DNA of 64,000 nucleotides from Marinicella sediminis (GTDB taxonomy: Bacteria > Pseudomonadota > Gammaproteobacteria > Xanthomonadales > Marinicellaceae): assembly GCF_002000055.1 (NCBI RefSeq), contig NZ_MVBD01000016.1:1-64000 (forward strand), read 5' to 3'. Positions 59,490 through 64,000 of the stretch are shown here, piece by piece. Each line of letters starts with the position of its first letter. Position 1 is the first letter of the stretch. The notes beneath the pieces are model-generated. The model made no database searches. It was not told where the DNA came from and saw only the letters and a program-made list of their open reading frames with translations. The position numbers and the translations under genes were made by a program.

Positions 59490-60468
59490 TGGTATTCTCG
59501 TCTGTCTGAGCGCTTGTGTCAGGCTGCCGATCCAGTCTGAGCCGGAACGTTATCTCGTCTTGCATGCGCTTGACACAGGCCTTGCCTTCTTCAATACAGG
59601 CTTTTGATTTATGCAATTGTAACAAGCCCACATCACTGAGCCTGGGCTGCAACAAGACATCAGGTGGCTCTCCAGCCAGCCGGCTGCGGGTCAGGTGTGA
59701 TGACATGATGTGTATGGAGTTTGAAATGACATCCAGGCCCTTGGGTTCGCGTACAGTTGACCCATCAGAACTGATCATTTTAAAAGCCCGCTGAATGCCG
59801 GATTTGGTTTTTTCCCAGAACCCCTGATCTTCTTCAAACTGCTCGTTCAGCGCTTGGTCTTTGGGGTTTAGCGGGGTCTCATCTTCTTCGATCACTTCAT
59901 AAGAGTTAATGATGTCTGCATTGAGGTTTACGGCAATCACCCGGTCAGCACCCATGGCCCGGCAGAGTGTTACCGGAACAGGGTTTACCAGGCCACCGTC
60001 TACCAGCCATTTCTGGTCTTTCAATACACTGGGAAACAGTCCGGGAAAAGCCATAGAAGACCACAGCGCGTCATGGACGGAACCTTCACGCAACCAGACT
60101 TCTTTGCCGGTGCTGAGGTCTGTGGCCACGGCCGCAAATGGTTTGTTCATGTCTTTGAAGGTCAACGATTTCAGACCTATTGTTTCTTCAAACAACGTTT
60201 GTAATTTAACGGCATTGATGAACCCGGAGGCGTTGATGTTCAGGCTGAGAAATTGGCGGATTCTGGACTCATTCATAGATTGCGCCCATTCCTCCAGTTT
60301 GTCGAGGTTGCCGGTGGCATAACTGGCGCCGACCAGGCTGCCCACCGAACAACCGGCAATGACATCAGGTTCAATACCCATGCCTTCCAGGGCTCTGATG
60401 ACGCCGATGTGAGACATCCCTCTGGCAGAACCACTGCCTAAGGCTAAACCAATTTTTGGTTTATTCAT
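59482..60468 (-). CDS. Patatin-like phospholipase (RssA-like)
   Basis: A 328-residue patatin-like hydrolase. The oxyanion region LALGSGSARGMSHIGVIRAL, the nucleophile motif AGCSVGSLVGASYA (GxSxG) and the catalytic Asp in WLVDGGLVNPVPV are intact, so it should be an active Ser-Asp phospholipase or lysophospholipase. It resembles E. coli RssA, a cytoplasmic family member. The ATG at 60468 gives the typical MNKPKIGLAL start; the frame reaches 60504. Its end overlaps pagL; the pairing suggests lipid turnover or envelope remodelling. Confidence 0.92.
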   Translation of the reverse strand: MNKPKIGLALGSGSARGMSHIGVIRALEGMGIEPDVIAGCSVGSLVGASYATGNLDKLEEWAQSMNESRIRQFLSLNINASGFINAVKLQTLFEETIGLKSLTFKDMNKPFAAVATDLSTGKEVWLREGSVHDALWSSMAFPGLFPSVLKDQKWLVDGGLVNPVPVTLCRAMGADRVIAVNLNADIINSYEVIEEDETPLNPKDQALNEQFEEDQGFWEKTKSGIQRAFKMISSDGSTVREPKGLDVISNSIHIMSSHLTRSRLAGEPPDVLLQPRLSDVGLLQLHKSKACIEEGKACVKRMQDEITFRLRLDRQPDTSAQTDENTIE

Positions 60469-60584
60469 AATTAAATGTCTGTGAAAAATGTTCATTTTAA
60501 CCAAAGCTGGTCACGAATGAACAAAAAAAACCAGCAACGGTGGTTTTGATTTACTCTTTCTCTGAGGACACTTAAAATAAAGCC

Positions 60585-61025
60585 ATGCAAGGGATCACCG
60601 ATCATACCCAACATCAGATCAATCATCATGACCAGTTATTGAAGCGGGCCGTAGAGGAACACAGCTTGCAATTGGCAGAGTTTACGCACCGTTCACACCT
60701 GTCTTTGGCGTATGTATATCTGGTTGAGCAAGGCTTTGATCAGGGTTATCATTCCATGACTGAAACGCTGCGCCTTTTTTTAAAAGCCAAAGGTGTGGAT
60801 CCCACAAAATTTCATGTCACCCTGACCTGGGCCTGGATGAAAGCCGTATGGCATTTTATGCAACAGTCCGAACCAATGTCTTCTGCCGGTGAATTTTTGG
60901 CTGCCAACCCTGTGCTGCTGAACAAAGATGTTTTACTCAGTCACTACAGTCACGATTGGTTGTTTTCCGAACGCGCCCGAACAAAGCGCGTCAGGCCTGA
61001 CCTTAATCCTTTTCCTGACAATTAA
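60585..61025 (+). CDS. Conserved protein of unknown function
   Basis: A 146-residue mainly helical protein. It contains EFTHRSHLSLAYVYLVEQGFDQGYHSMTETLRLFLKAKGVDPTKFHVTLTWAWMKAVWHFM, a pattern I recall from uncharacterised bacterial proteins with conserved HxxHL and FHxTLT motifs, but I cannot name a family. The histidines could bind metal. It stands alone on the plus strand, divergent from the patatin gene. Confidence 0.7.
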   Translation: MQGITDHTQHQINHHDQLLKRAVEEHSLQLAEFTHRSHLSLAYVYLVEQGFDQGYHSMTETLRLFLKAKGVDPTKFHVTLTWAWMKAVWHFMQQSEPMSSAGEFLAANPVLLNKDVLLSHYSHDWLFSERARTKRVRPDLNPFPDN

Positions 61026-61082
61026 ACTGTTGATCCTGGTGATACAACGGTATTAGGAATGTGCTTCTTTTATTTAAAAAGC

Positions 61083-62093
61083 TTAACTGGCGACCACCTG
61101 ATTTCGGCCATGGTGTTTGGCCTGGTACATATTCTGATCGCTTTCTTTGATCCAGTCGGCTCTGGTCATGTTAGGTTTTAAACGGGACAGTCCGATTGAT
61201 AACGTGGTGCTGAAACCTGGTAACAACTCACTGTTGGCCATGGTGCTGCGTATCAATTCAGCCAACGATTTGGCTTCTTGCCAACTTTGTTGTTCCAGTA
61301 AAACAAGGAACTCTTCACCACCCAGGCGAAACACCACACCATCATCACCCACCAGATTACGAATGATGGAAGCCACGCTTTTCAGTGCCTGATCACCGGT
61401 CTCATGTCCATGTTGATCATTGATGGATTTGAAATGGTCGATGTCGAGGACCATCAGGTGATTGCTCGCCGTCGATTTATGATTGTTTTCAATGATTTCA
61501 TCCAATACCAGGGTCAGGTTGTTGCGGTTGTACAAACCTGTCAGAAAATCCGTAATGGCCACTTGATGCAGGGCTTTTTGCTGAATATTGATCAATCGAA
61601 CACTGACCGCTGTGAACAATGAAATCAAAGTCATGGTGGCTATGATTCTGATGGCCAGTCCATGATCAAAAGTGACCCATGATAAATAAAATATCATCGC
61701 CAGGCCAATGCCATTGACTAACCAGGCCAGGCGTTCAGGCAACAGAAAATAAAAAGCCACCAAAGCCGGAAAACTCCACAGGACACCAATGATGCCTTGT
61801 TGGGGTATGGAAAACCAAATGAACAGCAGCATGGCAGGTGAAAGCAAAAAGAAACACAGGCCTGAATAATAGGTTTTCCAGATCAGAACTGTGAAGGTAT
61901 TGAATGAAAACACCGCAATGATGACCAAGGCAGCAATGGCAACATGCCATTGTCCGTTGAGTAGGTTATTGATGGCAAAAGGGGTGATGAATACAAGGGC
62001 TACATTCCCCAGCCACATGGCTGACCGGTTCAGTACATTGTATTCACTGCGCTGGTATTCCAGCAGTTGAGCCGCCCTGATCAAGTCCCACAC
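61083..62093 (-). CDS. Membrane-bound diguanylate cyclase (GGEEF)
   Basis: A 336-residue GGDEF protein. Residues about 25-165 form about six membrane segments, then a GGDEF domain starts at ITDFLTGLYNRNNL with LDIDHFKSINDQHGHETGDQAL and the active motif FRLGGEEFLVLLEQQ. The inhibitory I-site position reads GDDG, not RxxD. The variant GGEEF is catalytically competent in known enzymes. It is the second cyclase in the window; the sensing input again lies in membrane helices with no recognised domain. Confidence 0.92.
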   Translation of the reverse strand: MWDLIRAAQLLEYQRSEYNVLNRSAMWLGNVALVFITPFAINNLLNGQWHVAIAALVIIAVFSFNTFTVLIWKTYYSGLCFFLLSPAMLLFIWFSIPQQGIIGVLWSFPALVAFYFLLPERLAWLVNGIGLAMIFYLSWVTFDHGLAIRIIATMTLISLFTAVSVRLINIQQKALHQVAITDFLTGLYNRNNLTLVLDEIIENNHKSTASNHLMVLDIDHFKSINDQHGHETGDQALKSVASIIRNLVGDDGVVFRLGGEEFLVLLEQQSWQEAKSLAELIRSTMANSELLPGFSTTLSIGLSRLKPNMTRADWIKESDQNMYQAKHHGRNQVVAS

Positions 62094-62234
62094 CTATTTT
62101 TCACACACCCATACAGTATATAACGATTTTCATTGTTGCTGATTAAAATTTCATCCAAAGCAAAACGACTCGGACAAAGGCATTTGCGCAGGGCAGTCGA
62201 TTTTCTGGGAAAATATCCTTGCAATAGCAAATAC

Positions 62235-62257
62235 AAATGATTATGATTCGCAATTGC
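62235..62257 (+). promoter_or_regulatory. Candidate Fur box
   Basis: The segment begins AAATGATTATGATT and ends CGCAATTGC, matching the common gammaproteobacterial Fur-box pattern (AAATGATAATGATTCTCATT type) at most positions. It lies 20 bases before the start of the PepSY gene, so iron and Fur likely control the PepSY/DUF2271/DUF4198 genes. Confidence 0.6.
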
Positions 62258-62276
62258 GTTAAAGTGTGAAAGCCAT

Positions 62277-62888
62277 ATGCCCAACGGAATGAAAAACCAC
62301 CTCAAAAAACAAATGCACACCTGGCATTGGATCAGTTCAGCCGTGTGCCTGATCTGTATGATGCTGTTTGCCATCACGGGCATCACCCTGAATCATGCTG
62401 AATACTTTGATGCAAGCCCGGAAGTTACAGAACATGAAGGTGAATTGCCACCAGAATTACTCAACGCTCTGAATACCCGGAAACCACAACCGAGGTTACC
62501 GGAAGACATCATCAATTGGATCAAAAGCCAGTGGTCTGTCGATACCGAGTTGTTGCTCAGTGACGCAGAATGGAACGCATATGAAATTTATGTGCAAAAA
62601 ACCATCCCAGGCGGTGATCAATGGTTGTCAGTAGACCTTGAAACAGGACAGGTGAGTCACATGCACACTGATCGGGGGTGGATCAGCTGGCTAAATGACT
62701 TGCATAAAGGGAGGAACACACACACCGTCTGGATTTGGTTTCTGGATGTGTTTTCTGTGGCTACCCTGATCTTTTGTATCACTGGTCTGGTGCTGTTACA
62801 AATTCACTCAAAACGCCGCCCCATGACCTGGTACTTCACCTTTGCAGGTGTGCTGGTACCAGGCTTACTGATCGCGGTATTTTTTTAA
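62277..62888 (+). CDS. PepSY-associated membrane protein
   Basis: A 203-residue protein with an N-terminal helix (ISSAVCLICMMLFAITGITLNH), a periplasmic domain (about 45-145) and two more helices (WIWFLDVFSVATLIFCITGLVLL; WYFTFAGVLVPGLLIAVFF), the PepSY-associated TM arrangement. Such proteins often accompany TonB receptors and siderophore or iron-uptake genes and resemble reductase-like helper proteins. A Fur-type box lies just upstream. The ATG at 62277 is used; 62289 is an alternative. Confidence 0.88.
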   Translation: MPNGMKNHLKKQMHTWHWISSAVCLICMMLFAITGITLNHAEYFDASPEVTEHEGELPPELLNALNTRKPQPRLPEDIINWIKSQWSVDTELLLSDAEWNAYEIYVQKTIPGGDQWLSVDLETGQVSHMHTDRGWISWLNDLHKGRNTHTVWIWFLDVFSVATLIFCITGLVLLQIHSKRRPMTWYFTFAGVLVPGLLIAVFF

Positions 62889-62898
62889 CGGAGGAAAA

Positions 62899-63378
62899 AT
62901 GAAATATCTGTTTTGTTTGCTGTTGTCTGGGTGGCTTCAAGCCGCAGAATTTAAGTTGGAAATAGAGATTCCCCAATTACAGGTGGCTGAATATCACGCC
63001 CCTTATGTGGCAACCTGGATTGAGGACGATGAGCGCAAGGCCAAGTTGGCTACCAGCCTGTGGTATGACCAGCAGGACAAGTGGCTCAAAGACATCCGCC
63101 AGTGGTGGCGCAAGACGGGTCGCTATCAGTCAAGTCCTTATGATGGAGTCACAGGTGCCACCAGAAGACCGGGGATGCACCGCCTGTTACTCAACGACAA
63201 AACAATCGCCAGTACCCTCAGGCCTGGTCAATATTGGTTATACATTGAAGCAGCCAGAGAAGTGGGCGGGCGTGAAATTCTCAAATTACCTTTTCAATGG
63301 CCCCTTGTGGAGCCTTATCAGTATACCGCTCAGGGGGCTCATGAATTAGGCAAAGTCACCCTGATCATTCAACCATAG
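62899..63378 (+). CDS. DUF2271 periplasmic protein
   Basis: A 159-residue exported protein (signal peptide MKYLFCLLLSGWLQAA) with the DUF2271 pattern: YHAPYVATWIEDDERKAKLATSLWYDQQDKWLKDIRQWWRKTGR, PYDGVTGATRRPG and GQYWLYIEAAREVGGREILKLPFQWP. The family is usually found beside PepSY proteins and DUF4198 proteins in iron- or flavin-related loci. Biochemical role unknown. GGAGG precedes the ATG. It lies ten bases after the PepSY gene. Confidence 0.9.
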   Translation: MKYLFCLLLSGWLQAAEFKLEIEIPQLQVAEYHAPYVATWIEDDERKAKLATSLWYDQQDKWLKDIRQWWRKTGRYQSSPYDGVTGATRRPGMHRLLLNDKTIASTLRPGQYWLYIEAAREVGGREILKLPFQWPLVEPYQYTAQGAHELGKVTLIIQP

Positions 63379-63387
63379 GAGTTTAAT

Positions 63388-64000
63388 ATGAAAACCACTT
63401 ATCGCCTGACCTTGTTATTTGGAATGCTGACAGTCTGTGGCACGTCACAAGCCCATAAACGGTGGTTATTGCCATCCATTTTCAGCGTTTCTGAAGCCCA
63501 GTGGGTAGCAGTGGATGCCTCGGTGTCCAATAACCTGTTCTATGTTGACCGGCCTTGGCCTCTGACCAGTGTCAGCGTGACTGCGCCGGATGGAAAACCT
63601 GCGAAAACTGACAACCTGAATGAGGGGCACCGCCGCAGCAGTTTTGATGTTTATTTGGATCAGCCCGGCACTTACAGAGCATCCACTGGGGGTGATGTGT
63701 TTTTTGTTCAGTACAGCTCGGTCGATGGTGAAGTGACAAGAGACCGGGCATTTGATTTGTCCAGCCTCAAGGCCAGTGTGCCGGCTGATGCCACTGCGGT
63801 GAACTATGCCAGATCAGTTAGCCGTCTGGAAACCTACATGACCCTTGGAGCGCCAGACCAGAAGGTCTTCACACCTTCTGGCCGCGGTCTTGAGCTCAAG
63901 CCGGTTTCACATCCAAATGATTTGTATGTGAATGAAAAGGTGGCATTACAGTTTTTGGTTGAAGGTAAACCAGCAGTGGGTCTTGAGGTATTGATGGTAT
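63388..64000 (+). CDS. DUF4198 protein (cut by the window end)
   Basis: The ATG at 63388 follows AGGAG and begins a signal peptide (MKTTYRLTLLFGMLTVCGTSQAH). The mature part starts HKRWLLPSIFSVSEAQWVAVDASVSNNLFY, the DUF4198 signature, a family of periplasmic proteins with possible metal-related roles, often next to TonB receptors. The frame is open through the last base, so about 204 codons are visible and the rest lies outside. It is the third gene of the Fur-box unit. Confidence 0.88.
   Translation, partial: MKTTYRLTLLFGMLTVCGTSQAHKRWLLPSIFSVSEAQWVAVDASVSNNLFYVDRPWPLTSVSVTAPDGKPAKTDNLNEGHRRSSFDVYLDQPGTYRASTGGDVFFVQYSSVDGEVTRDRAFDLSSLKASVPADATAVNYARSVSRLETYMTLGAPDQKVFTPSGRGLELKPVSHPNDLYVNEKVALQFLVEGKPAVGLEVLMV

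Overview
The window is ordinary chromosomal DNA of a gammaproteobacterium, roughly 45-50% G+C. The order rpmI-rplT-pheS-pheT-ihfA-merR-tRNA-Pro(GGG) and the miaB-phoH-ybeY cluster are typical of that class. Several secreted proteins end in an IFxxGF[D/E]-type tail, as I recall from Marinicella and Xanthomonadales relatives. That genus-level guess rests on gene content only, because no 16S gene is present. I see no insertion sequence, integrase or CRISPR array.

Region by region. 1-5.1 kb: ribosomal proteins L35 and L20, a candidate attenuator, both subunits of Phe-tRNA synthetase, IHF alpha, a MerR regulator and tRNA-Pro. 5.1-9.1 kb: malate dehydrogenase, a membrane diguanylate cyclase and a P5C dehydrogenase. 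9.1-18.2 kb: a duplicated-module secreted protein, a TMEM175-like channel, uvrA, a 58-residue membrane protein coupled to a predicted secreted toroid protein, a PrpE-like acyl-CoA synthetase and a crotonase. 18.5-23.5 kb: FKBP isomerase, Nudix hydrolase, miaB-phoH-ybeY and a DUF817 protein. 23.5-32.5 kb: stress and detoxification genes (exported KatG, formaldehyde-oxidising FrmA/FghA pair, zinc-type CDF exporter, AhpD-like protein, glutathione peroxidase). 32.5-43 kb: acetyltransferases, a large secreted metalloprotease, PhnA, GrpB, a SET-domain protein, a beta-helix protein, TerC, and a hydrolase/LytS/LytR operon.

43-47.7 kb is the most unusual part. After an AT-rich FG-GAP gene comes about 1.8 kb without a credible protein gene. 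It holds a strong sigma70-type promoter, a short RNA or leader ending in an intrinsic terminator, two overlapping tRNA-like folds (a Leu-type one with a long variable arm and anticodon TAG, and a Met-type one with anticodon CAT and an encoded CCA), and about 1.2 kb dense in perfect hairpins. These lead into a soluble slipin (SPFH/Band-7) gene, whose 3' tail is also structured and ends in a terminator. SPFH/Band-7 genes linked to a tRNA-like RNA have been proposed from comparative genomics as parts of RNA-repair systems. No RtcB ligase lies in this window, so this would be a stand-alone version with an unusually large RNA.

47.7-64 kb: DUF1244, a P-loop kinase-like protein, a MATE exporter, a purine permease, a DUF885 lipoprotein, a rare winged-helix/TM/histidine-phosphatase fusion, a TonB-dependent receptor, a pepsin-type aspartic protease, PagL with a patatin phospholipase, a second diguanylate cyclase, and the start of a Fur-box-preceded PepSY/DUF2271/DUF4198 iron-type operon cut by the window end.
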